Assembly: GCA_041748615.1 (NCBI GenBank)
Contig: JBGTCY010000141.1
Coordinates: 1 to 37,271 of the forward strand
Direction of reading: 5' to 3'
Source: JBGTCY01 sp041748615
GTDB lineage: Bacteria > Bacteroidota > Bacteroidia > Chitinophagales > CAIOSU01
DNA: 37,271 nt
Shown piece after piece: positions 1 to 8,678 of this stretch (positions within the stretch are counted from its first letter, which is position 1; the number at the start of each line of letters is the position of its first letter). Position numbers and translations under genes: made by a program. Under the pieces are notes generated by a model. It saw only the letters and a list, made by a program, of their open reading frames with translations. It had not been told where the DNA came from and made no database searches.

Positions 1-43
1 GGGTCACTGGCTTGTCCGAATATTCGATAGGGAGATTAACCAT
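1..43 (-). CDS. IS1380-like transposase, 5' end only (runs off window)
   Basis: Reading the minus strand from an ATG at 43-41 gives the 14-residue start MVNLPIEYSDKPVT, which then leaves the window. In-frame codons upstream reach a TAA at 73-71, so the ATG is a natural start. The 'x-x-Y-S-D-K-P-V-T' opening resembles the N-terminus of IS1380-family transposases, which usually continue with a proline/glycine-rich stretch. The assignment rests on only 14 residues and on remembered family sequences, so it is tentative. If right, an insertion sequence ends somewhere within about 44-150. Confidence 0.4.
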   Translation of the reverse strand, partial: MVNLPIEYSDKPVT

Positions 44-148
44 TTTGGTGATTGTTGTTACTGTTAAAAATTACCCATTTTATCCTCCATTCAAACAAAT
101 TATCACTATTTTTCTAATCCTAATGCATAATCACGGTTAAATTTTTAT

Positions 149-181
149 TTTCGGATGAGCAAACAACAAAAAAATCCGAAA
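149..181. repeat. Inverted repeat upstream of the TPR-like gene
   Basis: The arms TTTCGGAT (149-156) and ATCCGAAA (174-181) are perfectly complementary across a 17-base A-rich loop. The hairpin lies 33 bases before the ATG at 215. It could be a leader stem, a regulator site, or part of the end of the insertion sequence to the left. There is no T-tract, so it is not a classical terminator. Confidence 0.3.
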
Positions 182-214
182 TTGTATCACTTTACTTCTT
201 AAAAATCCATTTCC

Positions 215-1069
215 ATGCGTTCAAAAATATTTTTCACCATTATTATTATTTCAGTGTCAGTGATTGCCGCTGCACAACCCAACAATGTTAATCTCGCTAA
301 CATGGCTTGGGAAAAAGGGAATCTTGAGCGGGCAATGAGTTACGCGAGTGAGGCATTGCAAGCGGCTGAAGCGTTGACTCATGAACAATTATTAAAAGCC
401 CGACTCATCCGTGGTAAAGCGGGTGCAAGACTTTCCTATGATGCTTTGGTGAAGGGAACGGATGAGGAAATGAGGGCAAACCGACACATTCCGCTGCAAG
501 CATACCATGATTTGAAATTTGTACTTGATTCCGACATCGGAGATTTAAAAAATGAAGTCACCGCTGAATTTACTAAACTTTCACACGCCTTGCTGCTGTC
601 CGGTTCCGATTTTGATAATGCATTTACTGAAAACAGCGATGATTCCTCGCTTATCCAACAATCCATTGAAAATTATTCAGCTTCAATCGAGTTAGGTCAA
701 ATGACGGGAAATGAAAAATATAAAACCTATTACTATCGCGGGGATGTGCTGCTCATGATTAAAGAATATGACATGGCAGTAGTTGATTTCAAAAAAGCGA
801 TGGATTTATTCGCTGCCGCGCAACGCAAAACTGCCGACCTTGGAATCGGTGATTTGGGTTATCGGCTTGCTTACACGCTTGCGGGTGTTTTCAATGAGAA
901 GAATGGCGCGCTGGATGTAATTGAAAAGACAAGAAAATTGATGAAAACCGAAATGGAACGAGCGGAATCGCTGAAGGAAAAATTAGGCGAAAGGTATAAC
1001 GACTACGTGGAAGAATTTGATTTGCTGACCACGGATTTGGATAAGCTGGAGATTTCGATTAAGAAGTGA
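215..1069 (+). CDS. Secreted TPR-like protein, function unknown
   Basis: The 284-residue protein opens with a typical Sec signal peptide (basic MRSK, hydrophobic residues 5-19, AAA-Q cleavage region near 20-21), so it should be exported. The rest is helical. Residues about 22-60 (NLANMAWEKGNLERAMSYASEAL) and about 170-200 (YYYRGDVLLMIKEYDMAVVDFKKAMDLF) have the spacing of tetratricopeptide repeats, and the C-terminal 60 residues are charged and probably coiled. TPR proteins usually hold other proteins together, but no partner is implied by the neighbours. It is a single gene, convergent with the AI-2E-family gene. The start is the first ATG and directly precedes the signal peptide. I do not recognise a named family. 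Confidence 0.7.
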   Translation: MRSKIFFTIIIISVSVIAAAQPNNVNLANMAWEKGNLERAMSYASEALQAAEALTHEQLLKARLIRGKAGARLSYDALVKGTDEEMRANRHIPLQAYHDLKFVLDSDIGDLKNEVTAEFTKLSHALLLSGSDFDNAFTENSDDSSLIQQSIENYSASIELGQMTGNEKYKTYYYRGDVLLMIKEYDMAVVDFKKAMDLFAAAQRKTADLGIGDLGYRLAYTLAGVFNEKNGALDVIEKTRKLMKTEMERAESLKEKLGERYNDYVEEFDLLTTDLDKLEISIKK

Positions 1070-1089
1070 AAAAGAATTATTGAAAAAAA

Positions 1090-2181
1090 TTACATGCGCC
1101 CAGTCAGTTCCCGCACAATTTTCAACTCGCTGAAAAACTCTTTCGCAACAACCCGTATGATCGTATAAGCAGGCACAGCCAGCACCATTCCAAACACACC
1201 TCCTGCGGTTCCACCGGCAAGAATCACTAAGAAAATTTCTAACGGATGCGCGCGGACACTGGATGAAAAAATAAAGGGCTGTAAAATAAAATTGTCTAAT
1301 AGCTGCGCTACCGCGAATACGGAAAATATTTTAGCTCCGAGAATCAACATGTCAGGATAAAGTTCCATCGGCAAGGCTCCGGTTATCCCGAGTAATAACC
1401 CGAGTGTCGCGCCAAATAACGGTCCGACATAGGGAATGATATTGAAAATGCCTGCAAAGAATGCAATGAGCAAAGCGTTCTTTAATCCCGCAACTGACAA
1501 TCCGATGGAAATTACGATGACCAATGTTGTGATTTGAGCGAGAATGCCCAAAAAATAACGCGTGAGCAATCCTTTAATGCTTTTGAAAGTGTTGTCCACA
1601 TTCTTTTCATGTTTATCGGGAGCAAAGGCTTTCAGAATATTGAAAAAAAGATTTTTTTCTTTCAGGAAAAAAAACAAAATGAACGTGATGGAAAGGTAAG
1701 CGATAAAGAGGTCTCCCGTCAGAGTTACAATGCTGCCAAATAAATTGGAAATGTTCGTTATGCTGATAAGGTTTTTCAGTTTTTCGTTGATGTATTCGTT
1801 TAATGTATGCTCGCCCAGCATCCCTAACTCTTTCATGATGATTTCTACTCGTTGCAGTGGTTGCTCAAGGGTTGCGGCTAATTGTTGAATATTGATGGCA
1901 GCGATTGACTTTGCTTCACTTGCAATCAATGGAATGAATATCGATAGGAATAGCAAAGAAATTACAAGCATTACCAACATGGTCGCTAATGCCGCCAGCG
2001 CGCGCGGAATGGAGAAGTTTTTTATCTTTTTATCTGCCAGCCATTCCATTAATGGTTGACCAATTACGGACAGCACTCCCGCAACCAATACATAAGATAC
2101 AATGTTACTGAAATACCATGCAAACGCAATTAACAAAATAACTGTGAAGAAGATGAGAATCCAGCGGGGTGCGGAGAGCAT
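1090..2181 (-). CDS. AI-2E/PerM-family membrane transporter
   Basis: This 363-residue polytopic inner-membrane protein has about eight hydrophobic segments: two close N-terminal pairs (residues about 8-40 and 63-90), a long amphipathic middle, then a membrane-rich C-terminal half. The 'GxFNxIPYxGPLFGA' type signature (ages of glycine/proline around 'FNIIPYVGPLFGATLG') and the later 'AVAQLLDNFILQPFIF' region are characteristic of the AI-2E transporter/PerM family (PF01594). Members include TqsA, sodium-proton exchangers and many uncharacterised exporters, so the substrate cannot be assigned. A good Bacteroidota promoter lies about 75 bases upstream. It is monocistronic and divergent from the carotenoid operon. 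Confidence 0.87.
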   Translation of the reverse strand: MLSAPRWILIFFTVILLIAFAWYFSNIVSYVLVAGVLSVIGQPLMEWLADKKIKNFSIPRALAALATMLVMLVISLLFLSIFIPLIASEAKSIAAINIQQLAATLEQPLQRVEIIMKELGMLGEHTLNEYINEKLKNLISITNISNLFGSIVTLTGDLFIAYLSITFILFFFLKEKNLFFNILKAFAPDKHEKNVDNTFKSIKGLLTRYFLGILAQITTLVIVISIGLSVAGLKNALLIAFFAGIFNIIPYVGPLFGATLGLLLGITGALPMELYPDMLILGAKIFSVFAVAQLLDNFILQPFIFSSSVRAHPLEIFLVILAGGTAGGVFGMVLAVPAYTIIRVVAKEFFSELKIVRELTGRM

Positions 2182-2256
2182 TCGTTAATTATTTTTTACT
2201 TTCTGTAGTAACCTTGTAATAAATTATAGAAGGATGCTCAGGTAAATAGTTCGGAA

Positions 2257-2264
2257 CAAAAGTA
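2257..2264 (-). promoter_or_regulatory. Bacteroidota -7 promoter element for the AI-2E-family gene
   Basis: On the minus strand the octamer reads TACTTTTG, an exact match to TAnnTTTG, followed by TTCCG. A T-rich tract sits about 14-22 bases upstream where the -33 TTTG is expected. The predicted leader before the ATG at 2181 is about 70 nt. Confidence 0.5.
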
Positions 2265-2368
2265 GTGAATGAGATTGAAAAAAAACTTTCTGACTTAAAT
2301 CAATTCTGTGTAAAAATTCTTAGTTTAAATTGGCCTCTTAAAACCATTATTCGGATTAATTGTTAAGT

Positions 2369-3232
2369 ATGCGAGAAAACTTAAAACCACCCATGCTCGA
2401 ATTATTTCATCAAACAGCTTTCGGCAGCTCAAAGTTGATAACCAGCGCTTACAGTACTTCTTTTACAATAGGTATTAAAACGCTAAATAAAAAATTTCAT
2501 AATCCGATTTACGCCATCTATGGTTATGTGCGCTATGCGGATGAAATCGTGGATACCTTCCATGATTTCGACAAACACAAATTGCTGCGTGATTTTCGTC
2601 AGGATTCTTATAAGGCATTAGAAGAAGGCATCAGCCTGAACCCCGTGCTACATGCTTTTCAACTGACGGTGAAGCAATATGAAATTGATGTGCAGCTCAT
2701 CAATGCTTTTCTTGACAGCATGGAAACGGATTTAACGAAAAGCTACTATCATGATAAGCAACAATTCAATGAATATATTTACGGCTCCGCTGAGGTAGTG
2801 GGTTTGATGTGCCTGAAAGTTTTTTGTGAAGGTGACAAGGAGATGTTTGAGAAACTAAAAGCGCCTGCGAAAAGTCTGGGTGCGGCATTTCAAAAAGTGA
2901 ATTTCCTGCGCGACATGCAGGATGATTTTCTTGAAAGAGGAAGGGTTTACTTTCCGGGGATTGAATTTCACGAATTTAACAACCACACAAAAAAAATCAT
3001 CGAAAATGATATTCAGGCTGACTTTGACCATGCTTACACCGGAATTTTGCAACTGCCCGATGGCGCGCGGTTAGGGGTATATCTCGCTTATGTTTATTAT
3101 TTATCACTCTTTAAAAAAATTAAACAAAGCACTGCTGAAATTGTGAAACAACAACGGATTCGGGTGTCTGATAAAAGAAAGATATCCCTCTTGGTCAGCA
3201 CGTATTTGCGCAATAGTCTTAACCTTATCTGA
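2369..3232 (+). CDS. crtB: Phytoene synthase (squalene/phytoene synthase family)
   Basis: CrtB condenses two geranylgeranyl diphosphates to phytoene, the first committed carotenoid step. The 287-residue length fits the family. Both aspartate-rich, magnesium/diphosphate-binding motifs are present: DEIVD at about 58-62 and RDMQDD at about 181-186, the latter followed by the family's E-R-G-R-V-Y-F-P stretch. The 'SKLITSAYSTSF' start region is typical of Bacteroidota CrtB. The reading frame is open from a TTG at 2360, but the ATG at 2369 is preferred; an ATG at 2393 (MLELFHQ) is also possible and fits homologues I recall. It is the first gene of a four-gene operon and ends 3 bases before crtZ. 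Confidence 0.92.
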   Translation: MRENLKPPMLELFHQTAFGSSKLITSAYSTSFTIGIKTLNKKFHNPIYAIYGYVRYADEIVDTFHDFDKHKLLRDFRQDSYKALEEGISLNPVLHAFQLTVKQYEIDVQLINAFLDSMETDLTKSYYHDKQQFNEYIYGSAEVVGLMCLKVFCEGDKEMFEKLKAPAKSLGAAFQKVNFLRDMQDDFLERGRVYFPGIEFHEFNNHTKKIIENDIQADFDHAYTGILQLPDGARLGVYLAYVYYLSLFKKIKQSTAEIVKQQRIRVSDKRKISLLVSTYLRNSLNLI

Positions 3233-3235
3233 GCA

Positions 3236-3715
3236 ATGATGTTCCTGAATTTTTTAATCATGTTATCGGCATTTCTTTTCATGGAAGGCGTTGCGTGGTT
3301 CACACATAAATATGTGATGCACGGGAAGTTGTGGAATTTACATGAAGACCATCATGTCCATCAAAACCGGATGTTTCAAAAAAATGATTTTTTCGCGCTG
3401 TTTTTTGCCGTCCCCGGTTGGTTGGGCATCATGCTTGGGATGCTCTATGCAATCAATTTTTTGGTGTTTGTCGGTTTCGGCATCACTTTTTATGGCATCG
3501 CTTATTTTGTCGTGCATGATATTTTCATCCATCAGCGGTTCAGGATTTTTTCAAAGTCAGATAATTTTTATTTGAGAGCTATCCGCAAGGCGCATAAAGT
3601 GCATCACAAGCATCTGAATAAAGATGGCGCTGAGTGTTTCGGTATGTTACTCGTGCCTTTTAAATATTTTAAAGCCGAATGGCAGTCAGGTAAAATGCGC
3701 GCCTCCAATGTATGA
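3236..3715 (+). CDS. crtZ: Beta-carotene hydroxylase (fatty acid hydroxylase superfamily)
   Basis: CrtZ is a di-iron membrane enzyme that hydroxylates the beta-rings at C3, giving beta-cryptoxanthin and zeaxanthin. The 159-residue protein has the full set of histidine clusters: HKYVMH (24-29), HEDHH (36-40), HDIFIHQR (94-101) and HKVHHKH (120-126), with hydrophobic helices at about 3-20, 52-78 and 80-95. Size and motif order match the bacterial CrtZ group rather than sterol desaturases. It begins 3 bases after the crtB stop (a second ATG is at 3239) and its last 8 bases overlap the lycopene cyclase gene, so translation is probably coupled. Confidence 0.92.
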   Translation: MMFLNFLIMLSAFLFMEGVAWFTHKYVMHGKLWNLHEDHHVHQNRMFQKNDFFALFFAVPGWLGIMLGMLYAINFLVFVGFGITFYGIAYFVVHDIFIHQRFRIFSKSDNFYLRAIRKAHKVHHKHLNKDGAECFGMLLVPFKYFKAEWQSGKMRASNV

Positions 3716-4433
3716 AATACCCATTTATTTAATCATTAATATATTGGTCATCATTGTGCCGCTGATGCGGAGCTTCGAGCGGAAAATCGCATTTTATAAA
3801 AAGTTTAAAGCGTTATTTACCTCCATTTTCCTGACGGGATTTTTCTTTGTGTTTTGGGATATCGTTTTCACAAAATTGGGAATCTGGAGTTTCAATGAAC
3901 AATATCTTATCGGGTTGAATCTTGCAGGGTTACCGGTGGAAGAATGGTTGTTTTTCATCACGATTCCATTTGCCTGTGTTTTTATTTATGAAGTGGCGAA
4001 TTATTTCATATACGCCAATCAATATGAAAAATTCTGTCGAGGGTTAGCTGTCACCCTTGCGATATTTTTGCTGATTATCGCCTTAATGTTTCCGTTTAAA
4101 CTTTATACTTCTTTTACTTTCGGAATGACCGGACTATTTCTGTTGTTTTTGGCGTTTGTGGCAAGGGTTCAATATTTTGCAAAATTCTTTTTAGCCTATT
4201 TCATTCATTTATTTCCTTTTCTGCTCGTGAACGGGATTCTCACTTCGATCCCCATTGTGATGTATAATGACGACTTTAACACGGGCATCAAGATTTTTTC
4301 TATTCCGGTTGAAGATTCGATATATTCAATGCTGCTGTTGCTGATGAATATTTCAATTTTTGAATTACTCAAAAAAAAGGATTCTGCATTATCAGGAATT
4401 CCCGGGGATGTTGAAACTGTTAATCTCAAATAA
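3708..4433 (+). CDS. Lycopene beta-cyclase, fused CrtYc-CrtYd type
   Basis: This is a 241-residue, about seven-helix membrane protein of the heterodimeric-type lycopene cyclase family (CrtYc/CrtYd fused in one chain), which cyclises lycopene to beta-carotene. The two homologous halves are visible: LPVEEWLFF at about residue 77 in the first and IPVEDSIYS at about 203 in the second, each the family's P-x-E-[ED] motif. The frame is open from 3624, but the ATG at 3708 (MYEIPIYLI) overlaps the crtZ stop and gives the normal family length, so I chose it. The stop codon shares one base with the next ATG. Together with crtB and crtZ it predicts zeaxanthin-type pigment, provided phytoene desaturase is encoded elsewhere. 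Confidence 0.9.
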   Translation: MYEIPIYLIINILVIIVPLMRSFERKIAFYKKFKALFTSIFLTGFFFVFWDIVFTKLGIWSFNEQYLIGLNLAGLPVEEWLFFITIPFACVFIYEVANYFIYANQYEKFCRGLAVTLAIFLLIIALMFPFKLYTSFTFGMTGLFLLFLAFVARVQYFAKFFLAYFIHLFPFLLVNGILTSIPIVMYNDDFNTGIKIFSIPVEDSIYSMLLLLMNISIFELLKKKDSALSGIPGDVETVNLK

Positions 4434-6862
4434 TGACACTGTTTATCAAGAGCATTCTTCCGTATCTTAATAATAGCTTCATCATCTTTTTCTTCATTCT
4501 TACTGCATCCTCACTTTTTGCTCAAAACGGAATTATACGCGGTAAGGTTTTTAATGAAATCAATAATGAACCGATTCCCTTTGCCAATGTTGCCATCCAG
4601 GGAACAGCCACCGGGACAACCACTGACCTCGAAGGAAAATTTGAACTCACCGGACTGAAGCATGGTTTACTGAATGTGCAGGTTTCTTATTTAGGATTTG
4701 AACCCAAATTGTTCACCGAAATCGAAGTGTCCGGCTCGCGCGTGGTGACGTTGAATATCGGCTTGCGTGAAACCGAAAAGAAGATTGATGAAGTGGTAGT
4801 GCAAGCAAACCCGTTTCAAAGACTGGAAGAAAGTCCCGTTTCGGTGAAATCAATCGGGAGCAATGAAATCGCGCGGTATCCGGGAGGTAATCGCGATATT
4901 TCAAGAGTCATCCAATCGTTGCCGGGGGTGGCTTCCACGGTTTCTTTTCGTAATGACATCATCATCCGCGGAGGCGCTCCCAACGAAAACCGGTTTTATG
5001 TGGATGATATCGAAGTGCCCGTAATTAATCATTTTTCAACACAAGGTTCATCGGGCGGTCCGGTGGGAATTTTCAATGTTGATTTAATTAAAGGCGTTGA
5101 TTTTTATTCAGGCGCTTTTCCTGCCAATCGCGGAAACGCGTTGAGTTCGCTGCTTTCCTTTGATTTCATTGAAGGAAGAACCGACCGCTGGGCTGGTCGT
5201 TTCACGATTGGCGCAAGCGAAGTAGCTTTATCGGGTGAAGGTCCCACGTTTAAAAATTCTTCGATTGTACTTTCAGTCAGGCGTTCTTATTTGCAATTTC
5301 TCTTTAAAGTATTAGGCTTGCCTTTTTTGCCGACCTACAATGATTTCACGCTTAAACACACAGTAAAATTCAGCAACCGCAGCGACCTCACAGTGTTGGG
5401 TATTGGAGCGCTTGATGATTTCAAACTCAATTTTTCAAGCAGTGAAACGGATGACCAGAAATTTTTATTGGAAATGCTTCCAGTAAACGAACAATGGAAC
5501 TATACCGTGGGTGTGCGTTACCGCTACTTTACAAGCAATGGCACGCTCGTTTTTGTAGCAAGTCGCAATCACCTTTTTAACCGCGCTTTCAAATACCGCA
5601 ATAATGATGAAAGCGACTCTGAGAATTTATTGCTCGATTATTCCTCTGCCGAAATTGAAAACAAAACACGATTTGAACATACCTTCAGAAAAAAGCGGTT
5701 TAAAGTGAATTATGGCGTCAACTATGAAGCTGCGCTTTATACCAACTCCACGTTCAACCGCATCAGTATTGCCGACAGTGTCATCCTCATAGATTATAAC
5801 TCCCGGATGTGGTTCAATAAATACGGATTTTTCGGACAAGTAAGCCGCGCCTTTTTCACGGAGCGCTGGTCGCTTTCCTTAGGCTTTCGTGCGGATGGCA
5901 TGGATTATTCTTCGGAAACAAGCAACCCATTCAAACAATTTTCTCCGCGCTTTTCATCCTCTGTCGCGATTACTGATTTCATGAGTTGGAATTTCAACAC
6001 AGGATTGTATTATCAACTCCCGCCCTATACCGTTTTGGGGTATCGTGATAATAATAACACATTGGTGAACAAAGACAATGGTGTCACCTATATTTCCTGT
6101 TTGCATTTTGTCAGCGGACTTACTTTTAATACCAAAAAAAATTCTCAAGTTTCTGTAGAGGGTTTTTACAAATTGTATAACAACTATCCCTTCCTGCTGC
6201 GCGACAGTATTTCACTTGCGAATCTGGGGGGTGATTTTGGCGTCATTGGCGATGAACCTGCCGCGTCCGTTTCGGAAGGACGCGCGTATGGCGTTGAATT
6301 ATTTTTTCAGCAAAAATTATTCAGAGGATTCTATGGAATCGTTTCTTTGACTTATGTGCGCAGTGAATTCAGAGATAAAAACAACTTATTTATTCCAACA
6401 TCGTGGGATAACCGCGCGCTGGTAAGTTTGACTTTTGGGAAAAAATTCAACCGGAATTGGGAAGTCGGATGGCGATGGAGACTGTTGGGTGGCAGTCCGT
6501 TTACGCCTGTGAATGTCGAACAATCCTCATTGGTAAACGTGTGGAACGTGAACAATATGGGACTGCCGGATTTCGGATTGCTGAATACGGAACGCTCGAA
6601 AGTCGCGCATCAATTGGATTTCAGGGTGGACAAAAAATATTTTTTCAAAAAGTGGAATTTCAATCTCTACCTCGACATTCAGAATGGATACAACTTTGTT
6701 TTTAACGGACCGCCCAACCTCGTGCTGGAGCGTGATGCGGATGGCAACTCACAAATCGAAAATCCAACAGCGCCAATTAACGAGCAGCGCTACCGCACAA
6801 AATTTATTGATAATCCATTGAGCCAGTTGATACCTTCGGTGGGTGTGGTGATTGAATTTTAA
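4433..6862 (+). CDS. TonB-dependent receptor with N-terminal carboxypeptidase-regulatory-like domain
   Basis: The 809-residue outer-membrane protein has a signal peptide (cleavage near LFAQ, residues 28-31), a CarboxypepD_reg-like beta domain (about 33-115, with FANVAIQGTATGTTTDLEGKF-like core), a plug domain (about 118-235, 'DISRVIQSLPGVAS', 'IIIRGGAPNENRFYVDDIEV') and a C-terminal beta-barrel ending in 'IPSVGVVIEF' with a final aromatic residue. These receptors import siderophores, glycans, cobalamin or peptides using TonB; the substrate is not evident. Its ATG overlaps the lycopene cyclase stop by one base (TAATG), so it is translationally coupled to the carotenoid genes. It converges on trmD with only 4 bases between stops. 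Confidence 0.9.
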   Translation: MTLFIKSILPYLNNSFIIFFFILTASSLFAQNGIIRGKVFNEINNEPIPFANVAIQGTATGTTTDLEGKFELTGLKHGLLNVQVSYLGFEPKLFTEIEVSGSRVVTLNIGLRETEKKIDEVVVQANPFQRLEESPVSVKSIGSNEIARYPGGNRDISRVIQSLPGVASTVSFRNDIIIRGGAPNENRFYVDDIEVPVINHFSTQGSSGGPVGIFNVDLIKGVDFYSGAFPANRGNALSSLLSFDFIEGRTDRWAGRFTIGASEVALSGEGPTFKNSSIVLSVRRSYLQFLFKVLGLPFLPTYNDFTLKHTVKFSNRSDLTVLGIGALDDFKLNFSSSETDDQKFLLEMLPVNEQWNYTVGVRYRYFTSNGTLVFVASRNHLFNRAFKYRNNDESDSENLLLDYSSAEIENKTRFEHTFRKKRFKVNYGVNYEAALYTNSTFNRISIADSVILIDYNSRMWFNKYGFFGQVSRAFFTERWSLSLGFRADGMDYSSETSNPFKQFSPRFSSSVAITDFMSWNFNTGLYYQLPPYTVLGYRDNNNTLVNKDNGVTYISCLHFVSGLTFNTKKNSQVSVEGFYKLYNNYPFLLRDSISLANLGGDFGVIGDEPAASVSEGRAYGVELFFQQKLFRGFYGIVSLTYVRSEFRDKNNLFIPTSWDNRALVSLTFGKKFNRNWEVGWRWRLLGGSPFTPVNVEQSSLVNVWNVNNMGLPDFGLLNTERSKVAHQLDFRVDKKYFFKKWNFNLYLDIQNGYNFVFNGPPNLVLERDADGNSQIENPTAPINEQRYRTKFIDNPLSQLIPSVGVVIEF

Positions 6863-6866
6863 AAAA

Positions 6867-7562
6867 TTAATCCTCCAGCGGAAATTCTTCTTTCAGTAAA
6901 TCGGGATGACGTTCCTGAGTTTTTTTCACTGCTTCATCATGCCGCCAGTTGTCTATCAACGCGTTGTTGCCGCTGAGCAAAACATCGGGAACTTTATGCC
7001 CGCGAAATTCAGCGGGACGCGTGTAAACGGGAGGCGCGAGGAGGTTGTCCTGAAATGAATCTGAAAGCGCGGAGGTTTCATCATTCAGTACGCCAGGCAG
7101 TAAGCGCCCAATCGCGTCCACCAGCACCGCAGCCGGCAATTCTCCTCCGGAAAGCACAAACGGACCGAGGGAAATTTCTTTGGTGATGAATAAATCACGG
7201 ATACGCTGGTCAACTCCTTTGTAATGTCCGCATAGCAAAATCAAATTTTTCAGCATTGAAAGCCGGTTACACATTTTCTGCTGCATGTATTCTCCGTCAG
7301 GTGTGAGATAAATTACTTCATCATAATCACGTTCGTTTTTCAGTTTTTCAATTGCCGCAGCAACAGGTTCTACCATCATCACCATACCCGCGCCTCCGCC
7401 ATACTGATAGTCATCCACCTGTTTATGTTTGTTGTTAGTGAAATCACGAATATCATGCAAGTGGATTTCAAGCAGTTTTTTTTCCTTCGCCCTTTTTAAG
7501 ATTGAATGACTGAAAGGACTGTCAAACATCTGAGGAAAAATCGTGAGAATATCTATGCGCAT
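6867..7562 (-). CDS. trmD: tRNA (guanine37-N1)-methyltransferase
   Basis: TrmD uses S-adenosylmethionine to methylate G37 next to the anticodon, preventing +1 frameshifts. The start MRIDILTIFPQMF is canonical. Visible motifs are YGGGAGM (about 54-60), the knot segment LLCGHYKGVDQR (about 109-120) and GPFVLSGGELPA (about 133-144), which form the trefoil-knot SAM site, and the C-terminal DNWRHDEA segment. An upstream in-frame extension to 7637 exists, but the ATG at 7562 gives the usual 231-residue length and family N-terminus. It is first in a run of minus-strand housekeeping genes but is separated from folE by 221 bases, so probably transcribed alone. Confidence 0.96.
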   Translation of the reverse strand: MRIDILTIFPQMFDSPFSHSILKRAKEKKLLEIHLHDIRDFTNNKHKQVDDYQYGGGAGMVMMVEPVAAAIEKLKNERDYDEVIYLTPDGEYMQQKMCNRLSMLKNLILLCGHYKGVDQRIRDLFITKEISLGPFVLSGGELPAAVLVDAIGRLLPGVLNDETSALSDSFQDNLLAPPVYTRPAEFRGHKVPDVLLSGNNALIDNWRHDEAVKKTQERHPDLLKEEFPLED

Positions 7563-7657
7563 GAAGCGAAGATAGAAGATAGCTGTGTAGTTTGTCGGGG
7601 TGAAATAGATTGGGTATCTGACTCTTGAATTTGTCAAAAATCTTATAAAGTAGTGTC

Positions 7658-7678
7658 ATGCCGGATTTGTTCCGGCAT
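7658..7678. repeat. Palindromic dispersed repeat between folE and trmD
   Basis: Perfect 8-base arms ATGCCGGA and TCCGGCAT enclose a 5-base loop, preceded by GTC and followed by TCCC. A palindrome of this wording (GTCATGCCGGA...) recurs as an intergenic repeat in many bacterial genomes, so I read it as a REP-like dispersed element rather than a gene-specific regulator. It has no T-tract on either side. Confidence 0.55.
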
Positions 7679-7783
7679 TCCCTAATTCAAAATTTCCGGG
7701 GTGATTCCTTCACGCCAAAATAGGTGTACGGAATAATAAAGGAATGAATTGGCTTAACCCCAATAGATTTTGGAAAATTTCAA

Positions 7784-8503
7784 TTATTTCAATTCCAAAT
7801 ACTTCAGAAATTCCCCGCGTGTAGTTTCATTTCTGAACTTACCGCTGTACTCGGATGTGATTGTGCGGCTGTTAATATCCTGAACGCCTCTTGACGAAAC
7901 ACAAAGATGGGCTGCGTCTATCAGCACTGCCACATCCTGAGATTTGAGGACAGTTTTGAGTTCATTGGCAATTTGCAGCGTCAATCTTTCCTGTACCTGT
8001 GGTCGTTTGGCAAAGTATTGCACAATGCGGTTGAGTTTAGATAAACCGATGACGCTTCCGTTTGAAATATATGCGATATGCGCCTTACCGATAATGGGCA
8101 CAAAATGATGTTCGCAGTTGCTGTAAAAAGTGATGTCTTTTTCTACCAACATTTCGCGGTAGCGGTATTTGTTATCAAATAACTTCGCTTCTGGTTTATT
8201 GTCAGGATGCAGTCCGCTGAAAATTTCTTTCACATACATTTTTGCAACCCTGTAAGGTGTTCCGCGCAGACTGTCATCATTCAAATCAAGACCGAGAATG
8301 TTCATGATTTTTTCGAAATGCCCGGCTATTAATTCAATTTTTTCATCATCATTCAATTTGAAGGCATCCCCCCGCAATGGAGTTTCCACCGATGTGCCCA
8401 CATGCATATCGCCCATTTCTTCGAAGTCCTCTAAAGCGATTTTTATTTTACCGTTTTTGTGACGGATGGAGTGATTGATTCCGTTCAGTAAAGGATTGTT
8501 CAT
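7784..8503 (-). CDS. folE: GTP cyclohydrolase I (type IA)
   Basis: FolE converts GTP to 7,8-dihydroneopterin triphosphate, the first step to folate and tetrahydrobiopterin. The zinc ligands can be placed at Cys130, His133 (in NCEHHF) and Cys201 (in CVSSRGV); their spacing (3 and 68) equals that of the E. coli enzyme's C110/H113/C181. The 'RGTPYRVAKMY' and 'GLSKLNRIVQYFAKRPQVQERL' motifs are also diagnostic. The frame is open back to 8590, but the ATG at 8503 (MNNPLLNGINHS) is the likely start and gives 239 residues. The N-terminal 50 residues are a charged extension typical of Bacteroidota homologues. Monocistronic as far as spacing shows. Confidence 0.95.
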   Translation of the reverse strand: MNNPLLNGINHSIRHKNGKIKIALEDFEEMGDMHVGTSVETPLRGDAFKLNDDEKIELIAGHFEKIMNILGLDLNDDSLRGTPYRVAKMYVKEIFSGLHPDNKPEAKLFDNKYRYREMLVEKDITFYSNCEHHFVPIIGKAHIAYISNGSVIGLSKLNRIVQYFAKRPQVQERLTLQIANELKTVLKSQDVAVLIDAAHLCVSSRGVQDINSRTITSEYSGKFRNETTRGEFLKYLELK

Positions 8504-8678
8504 GTTTGTTGATTTGAGAAAGCTTAACAAGCATGTGGGGATTATGTTTTGAGGGAGATGATTGAACCGTTTACGATTTACCGCATTCAATTAAATATTC
8601 ATCTTAAATATTAATAACTAATCTTCCATTTCTTGAAAATCCTATGACAGGATTTACTGAATTTCTTCGATTCAATTT

